From Brachybacterium aquaticum (GTDB lineage: Bacteria > Actinomycetota > Actinomycetes > Actinomycetales > Dermabacteraceae): a DNA stretch of 64,000 nucleotides. Of this stretch, positions 8,674 to 16,971 are shown piece by piece. Location of the stretch: contig NZ_JACHLZ010000001.1 in assembly GCF_014204755.1 (NCBI RefSeq), positions 2,542,001 to 2,606,000 of the forward strand. Reading direction: 5' to 3'. How positions within the stretch are numbered: position 1 is the stretch's first letter; each line of letters begins with the position of its first letter. The translations under genes and the position numbers were made by a program. The notes below the pieces were generated by a model, which was not told the DNA's origin, made no database searches, and saw only the letters and a program-made list of their open reading frames with translations.

Positions 8674-8729
8674 GGGGGCAGTCGACCACGGCGGGGCGGG
8701 GAGGGGCGAGAAAATATCCTCGGGGTTGC

Positions 8730-8760
8730 TTGACCCTCCCCTCGGGGAAGAGCCCAGCCT
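8730..8760 (+). promoter_or_regulatory. MerR-type promoter with 19-bp spacer and operator dyad
   Basis: TTGACC (8730-8735), a 19-nt spacer and CAGCCT (8755-8760). The over-long 19-bp spacer is the hallmark of promoters activated by MerR regulators through DNA untwisting. The spacer contains a GC-rich dyad (CCTCCCC...GGGGAAGAG) resembling the ACCTTCCC/GGGAAGGT operators of CueR and ZntR. It sits 60 bp before the MerR-PP2C start, so autoregulation is likely. It may also act on the divergent GNAT gene. Confidence 0.65.
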
Positions 8761-8819
8761 GGTCCTCGCCGGGACGGACCCGGCGCCCGAGGACCGGGCG
8801 GAGGACGACGGAGGATCGC

Positions 8820-9890
8820 ATGGAGGAGAGCCTGCTGAGCATCGGGGAGCTGGCCGCGCGGAGCGGACTGAGCCCCAAGGCGCTGCGGCTGTACGACGAG
8901 TCGGGGCTGCTGGTGCCCCGACGCGTCGACCCCCTGACCGGATACCGCTCCTACGGCTCCGACCAGGTGGGCCGCGCCCGCCTGATCGCCGCGCTGCGCG
9001 GGATCGGGATGGGGCTCGCCCGGATCCGGGTGCTGTGCGATCTGGACGCCGACGCCGCCGTGTCGGAGCTGCGCTCCTGGTGGCGTCAGGAGGAGGCCGA
9101 CATGCTCTCCCGCGCCGCTGCCGTCGACGCCCTGTCCCTCTCCCTCGGGCAGCACCCCCTGGAGGACACCATGACCACCACGACCCTCGTCCCCCGCACC
9201 GCCTCGGCGCTGCACATCGGCCTCGAGCGCACAGTGCAGGAGGACGCGGTGCTGGTCCGCGCCCTGCCGGGCGGCCGCACCCTCCTCGCCGTCGCCGACG
9301 GCTTCGGGGGAGCCGGTGACCTCGCGGAGCGGATCCTCGCGGCCTTCGCGGACTCGCTCGAGCACGCGCTGGCCGACCCGTCGGCCGCTCCACTGCACGC
9401 CCTCGAGAAGGCCTGGACCGCCGCGGAGGCGCTGGTGCCGACGGACGACGGGTCCGGCACGACCCTCACCGTCGCGGTGCTGGACGGGGACCGCCTCCAC
9501 ATCGCCCATGTCGGTGACGCCCGTGTGGTGCTCGTGCGCGCAGGGCATCTCGAGCACGTCACGCAGGAGCACACCCTCCTGCGCTCCCTGCTCGAAGCCG
9601 GTCGGCTCTCCCCCGAGGAGGCCGCCTCCCCTCCGGACCGGCGCGTGCTGAACCGCTCTCTCGCCGCGGGCGCGCCGACGGCTCCGGACCTGCTCGTCCG
9701 CCGGCTCGAGGCGGGCGATCTCGTGCTGCTCGCCACCGACGGCCTGCACGCCGTCGCCGACCCGTCGGCCCTCACCGCGGCGCTGACCGGTGGAGAGACG
9801 GATCTCGATGCACTCACCGGGTCGCTCGTGGACCTGGCACTGGCCGTCGGCGGCCCGGACAACGTGGGCGTCGCCCTGGCCCGGGTATGA
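8820..9890 (+). CDS. MerR-type DNA-binding domain fused to PP2C Ser/Thr phosphatase
   Basis: 356 aa. Residues 5-74 are a MerR helix-turn-helix with wing (LSIGELAARSGLSPKALRLY, then GYRSYGSDQVGRARLI); a helix follows in place of the usual sensor. From about 118 on comes a PP2C phosphatase: RTVQEDAVLV, the metal motif VADGFGG, a GTTLTVAVL strand, HVGDARVVLV, LATDGLHAV and GGPDNVGVALA. An internal ATG at 9171 (residue 118) has GGAGG 5 nt upstream, so a free phosphatase could also be made. ATG 8820 has GGAGG 5 nt before it. The fusion suggests that a phosphorylation state feeds into transcription; this is inference. It is flanked by direct repeats. Confidence 0.88.
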   Translation: MEESLLSIGELAARSGLSPKALRLYDESGLLVPRRVDPLTGYRSYGSDQVGRARLIAALRGIGMGLARIRVLCDLDADAAVSELRSWWRQEEADMLSRAAAVDALSLSLGQHPLEDTMTTTTLVPRTASALHIGLERTVQEDAVLVRALPGGRTLLAVADGFGGAGDLAERILAAFADSLEHALADPSAAPLHALEKAWTAAEALVPTDDGSGTTLTVAVLDGDRLHIAHVGDARVVLVRAGHLEHVTQEHTLLRSLLEAGRLSPEEAASPPDRRVLNRSLAAGAPTAPDLLVRRLEAGDLVLLATDGLHAVADPSALTAALTGGETDLDALTGSLVDLALAVGGPDNVGVALARV

Positions 9891-9900
9891 GGTCGGGCGG

Positions 9901-10011
9901 TCAGCGCGGTGAGCGGGTGCGCAGCTGCTCCGGGGTGAGTGCCTGACTGCCGCTGTGGGCGTGCTCGTCCAGCGCCGGCTCGAGGGCGAGGTACTGGTCG
10001 AGCTCGGCGCC
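9901..10011 (-). pseudogene. Partial second copy of the GNAT gene 5' region
   Basis: On the minus strand it reads AELDQYLALEPALDEHAH... and QALTPEQLRT before a TGA at 9901. This copies residues 14-44 of the GNAT protein at 7633-8673 (91 bp at 9919-10009, three mismatches). It has no start codon and no remaining GNAT fold, so it is a fragment, the right-hand direct repeat around the MerR-PP2C gene. Confidence 0.85.
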
Positions 10012-10031
10012 GGCGGGGAGGGGCGACGGAC

Positions 10032-10508
10032 TTACCGCCGACCTGCCCGCACCATCCGCACGATCCCCATGGCGCAGGCGGCGAGCAGGGCGACAGCGCC
10101 GAGCACGATCAGCGGCGCCCCTCCCCCGACGATCACCGACCAGGCGATGCCGAGGTAGATCGGCTGGATCGCGAGTCCGGTCCAGACCAGCATCCGCTCG
10201 CCTTCGCGGTAGACGGCCTGCGCGTTCTCCTCGGTGATGCGAACCGGGTAGTTGAACAGGCGGGGCCGCGAGGACAGGGCGACGATCCCGAGGGAGAGCA
10301 CCAGCATCAGCCCGCCGAGCACCAGGATCGACCACCGCGGGCCGAACGAGTCCGGATGCCCGCTCGCGTCGAAGTGGGTCGCGACGATGTCCGACAGGCC
10401 CGGGTAGCGCACGAGGATCCAGGCGGAGGTGCCGAGCACGGCGAGGACGGTGAGGGCGCGCAGTCCACGCGTGATGGGACCGGTCGTGTAGGTGCGGGGC
10501 GGTCTCAT
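10032..10508 (-). CDS. DUF1648-type membrane protein
   Basis: 158 aa with four predicted membrane segments (about residues 17-33, 58-80, 108-124, 129-150). Between the first two lies the DUF1648 signature VATHFDASGHPDSFGPRWSI (P/H-h-d-x-x-G-x-p-d). Such domains occur in SdpI-like immunity proteins and in small membrane proteins of unknown role. Its ATG overlaps the stop of the AAA ATPase gene (ATGA), so it is the second gene of that operon. Confidence 0.8.
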   Translation of the reverse strand: MRPPRTYTTGPITRGLRALTVLAVLGTSAWILVRYPGLSDIVATHFDASGHPDSFGPRWSILVLGGLMLVLSLGIVALSSRPRLFNYPVRITEENAQAVYREGERMLVWTGLAIQPIYLGIAWSVIVGGGAPLIVLGAVALLAACAMGIVRMVRAGRR

Positions 10509-11686
10509 CGCTCGCGCCGTGCCCGATGCGACCTGGTCAGCCCGGTGTCGGGCTCGACATCAGCCCCCACGCCCTCGCGCTCCTCGTGGCGCAGGGCGTC
10601 GGCGAGATAGGGCAGGGAGTACTCGACGTGGCCGCGGCCGGCGGGGCGGATGAGGTCGTCCTCGATGAGGCGCTGGCGGAACCCGGACTGCTGGCTCGAC
10701 TCGATGCCCATGCGCCCGGCGATGACGCCGACGGCCGACGGGCCCTCGTCCTCCAGCATCGCGCGGAGGTACTCGCGCTTGCGGGGGCTCAGCCCGCGCA
10801 GGGCTGGGCCGTGCACGTTCTTGATCATCGCCGCGACCACCGCGTCCCGCGCCCCGCGGACGTCCTCGATCTCGATCGTGTCCGCGTCGCCGCTGTTCTG
10901 CCAGGCCTTGGAGCCGACGAGCTGGATGAGATACGGGTAGCCGCGGGAGATCTCCCCGGCGAGCACCGCGGCCTCGGGGGTGATGCCCTTCGTGGTGTCG
11001 GCAACGGTCATGCGGATCGCCTCGGCGGCGGTGCCGACGTCCACGCTGCCCACCTCGATGCGGTGGGCACGGCGCAGGAAGGTCGCGCCCTCGTGGTCCA
11101 GCAGCGCGTCCACCCCGGTGCGCACCCCGGCGGCGAGGAACGCGACCGCGTGCCCGGAGCCGATGAGGTCCTGCACGTGCTGGGTGAGGGCGTGCAGCGG
11201 GGCGCGGTCCACGGACTGCACCTCGTCCAGCGTGATCAGCACTCCGCCGCCCTCCTCCTCCGCGAGGCGCGCGAGCCGGTCCAGGACCACGGTGAGGGGT
11301 TCGAGCTCGCCGGTGTATCGCTCGTGGATATCCCGCTGCGCGGCGACGCTCGCGATCCTCGCCATCGTGAGCTTGGAGGTCTCGGAGTCGGGGTCGAGCT
11401 CGCGCAGGTGCGCGATCGCCTGCCCGCGCAGCTCCTCGACGAGAGAGGTCGAGGAGGTGTGCAAGCGCAGGTCGATCCATCCCGCCTCGAGCGCGAGCTC
11501 GCGGAACTCGGACAGCAGCACCGTCTTGCCGGTGCCGCGCGCACCGGAGATCAGGATCGCGCGCGCCTCGGGCACGTTCCCGGCGAGCGCGGCGGTGAAC
11601 TCCTCGATCGCGAGGTCGCGGCCGGCGAGGATCACCGGGGTCAGGCCGAAGCCGGGGGTGAACGGGTTGGCGCTGGGGCGGGTCAT
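10505..11686 (-). CDS. AAA family ATPase (Orc1/Cdc6-like helicase-loader fold)
   Basis: 393 aa, cytosolic. The P-loop is GARGTGKT (about residues 46-53) and Walker B is VLITLDEVQ. The C-terminal part is helical with a winged-helix look (LSPRKREYLRAMLEDEGPS...GIESSQQSGFRQRLIEDDLI), matching the standalone ATPase plus wHTH proteins common in actinobacteria. I chose ATG 11686 (GGGAG upstream); an ATG 9 nt earlier is possible. It is followed by the overlapping DUF1648 gene. The upstream intergenic DNA carries several DnaA-box-like sites. Confidence 0.82.
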   Translation of the reverse strand: MTRPSANPFTPGFGLTPVILAGRDLAIEEFTAALAGNVPEARAILISGARGTGKTVLLSEFRELALEAGWIDLRLHTSSTSLVEELRGQAIAHLRELDPDSETSKLTMARIASVAAQRDIHERYTGELEPLTVVLDRLARLAEEEGGGVLITLDEVQSVDRAPLHALTQHVQDLIGSGHAVAFLAAGVRTGVDALLDHEGATFLRRAHRIEVGSVDVGTAAEAIRMTVADTTKGITPEAAVLAGEISRGYPYLIQLVGSKAWQNSGDADTIEIEDVRGARDAVVAAMIKNVHGPALRGLSPRKREYLRAMLEDEGPSAVGVIAGRMGIESSQQSGFRQRLIEDDLIRPAGRGHVEYSLPYLADALRHEEREGVGADVEPDTGLTRSHRARRER

Positions 11687-11737
11687 GGCTCCCATCCTGC
11701 CCTGCGGGAGTGACGGATGGGGAGGGGGCAGGAGGAC

Positions 11738-12015
11738 TGTGGATATCTCGAGGGCGGCCGACGGGATCTCGACAGGCAGGGTTGTCCACATTCTTCGGGG
11801 GATTGTTCTTCATCTGTCGGACCCTTTTGGTAGTGGCGTGTCGCGGGGCAGGCCGGGAGGCGACCGAGGTGTCCACAGCGGGGCGAATAATGCACACAAA
11901 CAGGCATGATGCAGGCGCGACGAGCCGTCGAGAGCATCGGCCACGTCGGCTCCCCCGCCATTTCCTCGCCCGACCTCTCCTCCACACACCCCACTTTTTC
12001 ACATATTTATCCACA
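11738..12015. other. Cluster of DnaA-box-like 9-mers in a 463-bp intergenic region
   Basis: Between the leftward AAA ATPase and the rightward DUF222 gene (11687-12149). Perfect or near DnaA boxes: ATATCCACA on the minus strand (11738-11746, one mismatch), TTGTCCACA (11782-11790, actinobacterial consensus), GTGTCCACA (11869-11877, one mismatch) and TTATCCACA (12007-12015, perfect). The last lies in an AT-rich tract (about 11993-12019), unusual for this DNA. dnaA, dnaN and rpmH are not next to it, so a standard oriC is unlikely. No gene is visible in the region. Confidence 0.6.
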
Positions 12016-12029
12016 TTTCGAGGTGACCC

Positions 12030-12058
12030 TTGGGTGAGCGACGTCGGTTCGATATTCT
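12030..12058 (+). promoter_or_regulatory. Predicted promoter of DUF222/HNH gene
   Basis: TTGGGT (12030-12035), 17-nt spacer, TATTCT (12053-12058). It starts 15 bp after a perfect DnaA box, so DnaA could influence it. Confidence 0.5.
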
Positions 12059-12149
12059 CGACGTATTCAGGGAGCCACCGAGGCGTGGCTCCACAGGCGG
12101 GGACGGCGACACGTGCGCGACAGGAACGCAACGGGAGGAGGGGATCGCG

Positions 12150-13811
12150 ATGGGTGAGCTCGAGGAGCCGGCATGGGACTGGTACACCTCTCGCTTCCCG
12201 AGCCGGCATCCCGGTGAGGAGCCGGCGCCCGCGAACTCCCCGTCGGACGCCGCCCCGGAGCCTGCGAAGTCCTTCCGCGTCCGTGCCCGCAAGCCGCTGA
12301 CCCCCGCCACGGTGCTCGAGGAGGCGGGCGGCTATCGCAGCCCCGTCGCCGGCGCGGTGCTGGACGTCCACTACCTGATGCGCGAGCGCTCCCGCCTGTA
12401 CGGGATCCACCTGAGGATGCTCGCCGAGCTGTACGAGAACGACTCCGAGAACGGAGGCGTGCTCGAGGACGCGGACATGACCGGGATGAAGATCGCGGCA
12501 GGGCTGCGCTGCTCGACCGCCGAGGCCACCGACCAGATCCACGATGCCCTGCGCGCCGTGCACCGCCTGCCCACCATGTTCGCCAACCTCGAGCGCGGCG
12601 ACCTCCCCGAGCCCTTCTTCCGCTATCTCCTGCGGCAGGTGCAGTCCCTGGACGACGACCAGGTGGAGATGGTCGATCTCCGCCTGCACGACGTCGACGT
12701 CGCGAACGTCTCCCAGGGCACCTTCGAGAAGCAGGTGCGCTACGCGGTCGCCGAGGCGCGGAAGGGCACTCTGCCGACGCTCCCCTCTCCCACGCCGAAG
12801 GTCGAGCTCGGCGCGGTGGACCCGCTCCACGGCACCGCCAGCATCACGATCACCGGCCCGATCCTCGAGATCAGGGCCCTCGCCCACCGGCTCGACATCG
12901 CCGCCCGCACCGTGCAGGACGCGCAGCGCCATGCCCTCGCAGGCGGTGAGGAGGGTCCGATGCCGTTCGACCTCGACGACGTGGTGCGGAGCCAGGGCCG
13001 GCCCCTGTCCCTGCGCCGCCTCCAGTACGCGATCCTCACCCACTCGGTGCTGGACATCGACCCCGTCGAGGAGACGCGGTCGGTGTACAAGATGCTGCTG
13101 ACCGTCCCGGTGACGACGATGCTCGGCGTGGACAACCACCCGGCGATGCTCGAGGGCATGACCCCCATCCCCGCCGAGCAGGCCCGGGAGCTGGCCGCCG
13201 AGGAGGCGACCTGGACGCGGATCCTCACCGATCCGATCACCGGCGCCTACCTCCCCGTCTCGGCCACGACCTACCGACCCACCGCCCAGATGCGGCTCCT
13301 GCTGCGGCTGAGACACCCGATCTGCGCGGCGCCGGGGTGCACCCGACCCACCGCCTACGCCGCGGAGGACGACCACATCGAGGAGTACGACCACGAGGAA
13401 CCGGACCTGGGAGGCCGGACCTCCCTGTTCAACCTCCACCGGCTGTGCTGGCTGCATCATGCGTGGAAGACGAAGGACCTGATCGACGTGTGGCGGTGGC
13501 CGATCGACGATCCGTCCGAGGGTGACGGCACCACCACGCCCGATCCGCTGCGCTCCGTCTGGGACCTCGGCGATGGTCTGCGCACCTCCACGCTCGAAGA
13601 CACGGACCTGGTCAGCCCCACCGTCGCCTCCGAGCTAGAGGAGGCGTGGCGGGTGCACGAGGCCGAGCGCGCGAACATCCGCGCCTACCACGAGGCCGTG
13701 CGACGGGATCTCGAGCGGCACAGCACCGCGAGGGAGGGGCGGCGGATCATCCCGCCCGGCGCCGGCAACGACACCGACGTCGACACCGACGAGGAGGACC
13801 TGCCGTTCTAG
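12150..13811 (+). CDS. DUF222 / 13E12-repeat HNH endonuclease family protein
   Basis: 553 aa. The central region is the helical DUF222 domain (VLDVHYLMRERSRLYGIHLR onward). The C-terminal third has an HNH nuclease motif: CAAPGCTRPT, DDHIEEYDHEEPD, FNLHRLCWLHHAWKT, with the expected D-H, N and H. The linker is acidic and the tail ends in an Asp-rich stretch. ATG 12150 follows GGGAGGAGGGG; upstream in-frame ATG codons lie near the promoter. Such proteins are multi-copy in actinobacteria, and their role (intron- or mobile-element-linked nuclease) is unsettled. The stop overlaps the convergent nicotinamidase stop (CTAG). Confidence 0.88.
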   Translation: MGELEEPAWDWYTSRFPSRHPGEEPAPANSPSDAAPEPAKSFRVRARKPLTPATVLEEAGGYRSPVAGAVLDVHYLMRERSRLYGIHLRMLAELYENDSENGGVLEDADMTGMKIAAGLRCSTAEATDQIHDALRAVHRLPTMFANLERGDLPEPFFRYLLRQVQSLDDDQVEMVDLRLHDVDVANVSQGTFEKQVRYAVAEARKGTLPTLPSPTPKVELGAVDPLHGTASITITGPILEIRALAHRLDIAARTVQDAQRHALAGGEEGPMPFDLDDVVRSQGRPLSLRRLQYAILTHSVLDIDPVEETRSVYKMLLTVPVTTMLGVDNHPAMLEGMTPIPAEQARELAAEEATWTRILTDPITGAYLPVSATTYRPTAQMRLLLRLRHPICAAPGCTRPTAYAAEDDHIEEYDHEEPDLGGRTSLFNLHRLCWLHHAWKTKDLIDVWRWPIDDPSEGDGTTTPDPLRSVWDLGDGLRTSTLEDTDLVSPTVASELEEAWRVHEAERANIRAYHEAVRRDLERHSTAREGRRIIPPGAGNDTDVDTDEEDLPF

Positions 13812-14368
13812 CGGACGATCTGCACGCCCGCCGCCTCCAGCTCCCGCTCGAGCTGCTCGACACCGTCCGGATGCACCGCCGCGGTGAGATCCCGCAGCAC
13901 GCGCACGGGCGCCGAGGCCGCTGCGCCGAGCGCCGTGGCCCGCACACAGAAGTCGTATGCGAGGCCCACCACGTCGATCCGGTCCCAGCCGTCGGCCACG
14001 AGCGAGGCGACGCTCTCCCCGGTCTCGATGACCTCGCCCTCGAGGACGCTGTACGCCGGGATCCCATGGCCCTTGTGCACGATCTCTGCATCGAGCGCCG
14101 CGATCTCGGGGCGCAGCGCCGCACTCTCGGTCCCGGCGACGCAATGCACCGGCCAGGTGTCGACGTAGTCCGGCGTCGTCGAGAAGTGTCCGCCGTTGTC
14201 GGTGTCCCCGCGGTGCCAGTCCTGGCTGGCGAGAACCCGGTCGTACCCGCCGGCGGCGACATGTGCGGCGATCCGCCCCGCGACCGCGGCGCCGCCCTCG
14301 ACGCCGAGCGCACCGCCCTCGCAGAAGTCGTTCTGGACGTCGACGATGATCAGCAGGGATCGGCTCAA
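13808..14368 (-). CDS. pncA: Nicotinamidase / isochorismatase family
   Basis: 186 aa, cytosolic; hydrolyses nicotinamide to nicotinate in NAD salvage. Catalytic triad candidates are Asp10 (VDVQNDF), Lys99 (VHKG) and Cys141 (YDFCVRAT); metal ligands are Asp50, His52 and His61 in SQDWHRGDTDNGGHF. The length equals that of PncA. The best start is a TTG at 14368 with AGGAGC 6 nt before it; there is no in-frame ATG that keeps the N-terminal strand. It is tail-to-tail with the HNH gene and divergent from the FadH-like gene. Confidence 0.9.
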   Translation of the reverse strand: MSRSLLIIVDVQNDFCEGGALGVEGGAAVAGRIAAHVAAGGYDRVLASQDWHRGDTDNGGHFSTTPDYVDTWPVHCVAGTESAALRPEIAALDAEIVHKGHGIPAYSVLEGEVIETGESVASLVADGWDRIDVVGLAYDFCVRATALGAAASAPVRVLRDLTAAVHPDGVEQLERELEAAGVQIVR

Positions 14369-14443
14369 CGGAAGCTCCTGGCCAGAGGGACGGGGCCCCA
14401 GCGTATGCGCCAGCGAACCACACCGGGTGGCACAATCGCGGAC

Positions 14444-16483
14444 ATGGCTTCCCCGCGCACCTACGACCGCCTGCTCTCCCCGCTGGACCTCGGTCCGTTC
14501 GAGGTGCGCAACCGCATCGTCATGGGGTCGATGCACACCGGTCTCGAGGACCGCCCCGGCGACGTGAAGAAGCTCGCCGCCTACCTCGGCGAGCGCGCCC
14601 GCGGCGGGGCGGGACTGATCGTCACCGGCGGCTACTCCCCCGACCGCACAGGGCGGCTCACCCCGCACGGCTCCCAGGCCGACGCCCGTACCCTGCGCGG
14701 CCACGACCTGGTCACGCGCGAGGTCCACGAGGCAGATGGCCGGATCATCCTCCAGCTCCTGCACGCGGGCCGCTACGCCGTCCAGCCGCTCGCCGCCTCC
14801 CCCGGCGGCGGGAAGTCGCCGCTGTCGCCGTTCCGCTCCCGGCGCCTGACCCGGGGCGGGGTGCGGCGCACCATCGACCACTACGCCGAGGCGGCGCGGC
14901 GCGCGATCGACGCCGGTTACGACGGGGTCGAGCTGATGGGCAGCGAGGGCTACCTGCTGAACCAGTTCCTCGCGCCCGCCACGAACGGCAGGCGGGACCG
15001 CTGGGGCCGCACCTCCGAGGGCCGACGGGCGATGCCGCTCGCGGTCACCGCCGCGGTGCGCGCGGCGATCGGGGAGAAGGCCCTGCTCAGCTACCGCATC
15101 TCCCTGCTGGACCTGGTGCCGGGCGGGCAGACGTGGACCGAGACCACTGCCCTGGCGCAGGCCCTGATCCGGGCCGGGGTCGATGTGCTGTCCACCGGGA
15201 TCGGCTGGCACGAGGCGCGGGTCCCCACGATCGCGACGTCGGTGCCGCGCGCCGCGTTCGCCGAGAACACCGCGCGCCTGCGCGAGCTGGTGGACGTGCC
15301 GGTGGTCGCCTCGAACCGGATCCACGACCCGGCGGTGGCGGAGCAGGTCCTCGCCGACGGCCAGGCGGACCTGATCTCCATGGCCCGCCCGCTGCTCGCC
15401 GATCCACAGCTGCCGAACAAGCTCGCGGGCGGCCGGGCGAACCAGGTCGTCGCCTGCATCTCCTGCAACCAGGCCTGCCTGGACAAGGTGTTCGTCGGCG
15501 AGCGCGCGAGCTGCCTGGTGAACCCGCGCGCCGCGCACGAGACCGAGCTGGTGCTCACCCCCGTCATCGAGCGCCGCGCGAGGCGGGTCGCCGTCGTCGG
15601 CGCGGGCCCCGCCGGGCTCGAGGCGGCCCTCGCCGCCGCCGAGCGCGGCCACATCGTCACCCTCTTCGAGGCGACCGGCGAGATCGGCGGGCAGCTGCGC
15701 CTGGCCGCACGCATCCCCGGCAAGGAGGACTACGCGCAGGCGCTGCAGTCCTGGCGGATGCGGCTCGCCGCCGCCGGGGTCGGGATGCGGCTCGGCGCCC
15801 GCCCGGGCACCGCGGACCTGCAACGCTTCCACGACGTCATCGTCGCCACCGGCGTCGCCCCGCGCGAGATCGACCTGCCGCGCGAGGGTGGGCCGGACGT
15901 GATCAGCTACGCCGACCTGCTCGAGGGCCGGGCCGAGGCCGGGGAGCGCGTCGCGATCATCGGCGCGGGCGGCATCGGCGTGGACGTCGCCGAGTTCCTC
16001 TCCGCCCCGCGCCCCTCCCCGAGCCTGGAGGCGGCGCGGTGGAAGGAGCACTGGGGTGTGGTGGACGCTGACCAAGTGCGGGGCGGGGTGGCGACGCGGC
16101 CCGCGGCTCCCGCGGCGAGAGAGGTCCATCTGCTGCAGAGGAAGGAGACTCGCATCGGTGCCGGGCTCGGGAAGACCACCGGCTGGGTGCATCGCGCGGA
16201 GCTGCGGCACGCGGGCGTGGTGCAGCACGTCGGCGTCACCTACGAGCGGATCGATGACACGGGCCTCCACATCACGGAGGATGGACAGCAGCAGGTGCTC
16301 GACGTCGACACCATCGTGGTGTGCGCCGGGCAGGTCAGCGTGAACGCGCTGGCCGACGAGGTGATCGCCGCCCGACGGGGACGCAGCCCCCGGGTGCACG
16401 TGATCGGCGGGGCAGACGTCGCCGCCGAGCTCGACGCCGAGCGTGCGATCCGGCAGGCCGTGGAGGTCGCGGCCGCACTCTGA
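14444..16483 (+). CDS. fadH: FadH-like NADH:flavin oxidoreductase (2,4-dienoyl-CoA reductase type)
   Basis: 679 aa, three domains. Residues 1-370: Old Yellow Enzyme TIM barrel with LLHAGRYA and GVELMGSEGYLLNQFLAP, the latter very close to E. coli FadH. A 4Fe-4S site follows, C338-x2-C341-x3-C345-x11-C357. The FAD/NAD(P) part begins at VAVVGAGPAG (about 381), with a second GAGGIG nucleotide motif. CACAAT lies 7 nt before the ATG and no Shine-Dalgarno is seen, so a leaderless mRNA is likely. Two dozen extra residues between the two Rossmann halves (PSPSLEAARWKEHWGVVDA) match family members. It is followed by a deaminase gene in one operon. Confidence 0.88.
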   Translation: MASPRTYDRLLSPLDLGPFEVRNRIVMGSMHTGLEDRPGDVKKLAAYLGERARGGAGLIVTGGYSPDRTGRLTPHGSQADARTLRGHDLVTREVHEADGRIILQLLHAGRYAVQPLAASPGGGKSPLSPFRSRRLTRGGVRRTIDHYAEAARRAIDAGYDGVELMGSEGYLLNQFLAPATNGRRDRWGRTSEGRRAMPLAVTAAVRAAIGEKALLSYRISLLDLVPGGQTWTETTALAQALIRAGVDVLSTGIGWHEARVPTIATSVPRAAFAENTARLRELVDVPVVASNRIHDPAVAEQVLADGQADLISMARPLLADPQLPNKLAGGRANQVVACISCNQACLDKVFVGERASCLVNPRAAHETELVLTPVIERRARRVAVVGAGPAGLEAALAAAERGHIVTLFEATGEIGGQLRLAARIPGKEDYAQALQSWRMRLAAAGVGMRLGARPGTADLQRFHDVIVATGVAPREIDLPREGGPDVISYADLLEGRAEAGERVAIIGAGGIGVDVAEFLSAPRPSPSLEAARWKEHWGVVDADQVRGGVATRPAAPAAREVHLLQRKETRIGAGLGKTTGWVHRAELRHAGVVQHVGVTYERIDDTGLHITEDGQQQVLDVDTIVVCAGQVSVNALADEVIAARRGRSPRVHVIGGADVAAELDAERAIRQAVEVAAAL

Positions 16484-16494
16484 GGAGGACCGAC

Positions 16495-16965
16495 ATGGAC
16501 CGCACCGACCCGACCGAGATGCTCGAGCGCGCGATCCACCTCGCGATCGCGAACGTCGGCGACGGGGAGCAGCCCTTCGCGGCGCTCGTGCGCCTTCCCG
16601 GCGGAGAGGTCGTCGAGGGAGTGAACCGGATCCTCACGGACCACGACCCCACCGCCCACGCGGAGATCGTCGCACTGCGGGCGGCCTGTGCGCAGGTCGG
16701 TGCCGCGCAGCTGCCGGGCGCGGTGCTCTTCTCCAGCTGCGAGCCGTGCACGATGTGCCTGGCCGCGGCGCTGTGGGCCGGGGTCGACGAGGTCGTGTTC
16801 GCGGCGGGACGGGCCGACGCCGCCCGGGCGGGCTTCGGCGACGAGGCCGTGCACGACTACTTCGCCCGGCCCGGCCACCACGCCCTGCTGCCCACCGCGC
16901 AGCACCGGCATGCGGACGCGGTGGCGCCGTTCGAGGAGTGGGCGCGACTCAGTGCCGGTCACTGA
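16495..16965 (+). CDS. Nucleoside deaminase (cytidine/guanine deaminase-like)
   Basis: 156 aa zinc enzyme of the deoxycytidylate/guanine deaminase group. The zinc site is H55-A-E57 and the PC-x2-C motif (SCEPCTMC, Cys85 and Cys88). The arrangement (HAE about 27 residues before CEPCxMC) resembles guanine deaminase and other purine deaminases more than cytidine deaminase. The Shine-Dalgarno TGAGGAGG overlaps the upstream stop, so it is co-transcribed with the FadH-like gene. The substrate remains uncertain. Confidence 0.88.
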   Translation: MDRTDPTEMLERAIHLAIANVGDGEQPFAALVRLPGGEVVEGVNRILTDHDPTAHAEIVALRAACAQVGAAQLPGAVLFSSCEPCTMCLAAALWAGVDEVVFAAGRADAARAGFGDEAVHDYFARPGHHALLPTAQHRHADAVAPFEEWARLSAGH

Positions 16966-16971
16966 GTCCCA

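Noticed and set aside
11738-12015. Calling the DnaA-box cluster a chromosomal oriC
   Set aside because: No dnaA, dnaN, recF, rpmH or gyrB nearby and only four boxes; kept as an unexplained cluster.
10560-13460. A 966-codon leftward open frame
   Set aside because: It crosses the DnaA-box region and the HNH gene; composition is Arg/Gly/Pro-rich as in GC-driven shadows, with no family pattern.
13808-16399. Leftward frame extending nicotinamidase to 863 codons
   Set aside because: The part beyond 14368 is antisense to the FadH-like gene; the PncA fold is complete from the TTG start.
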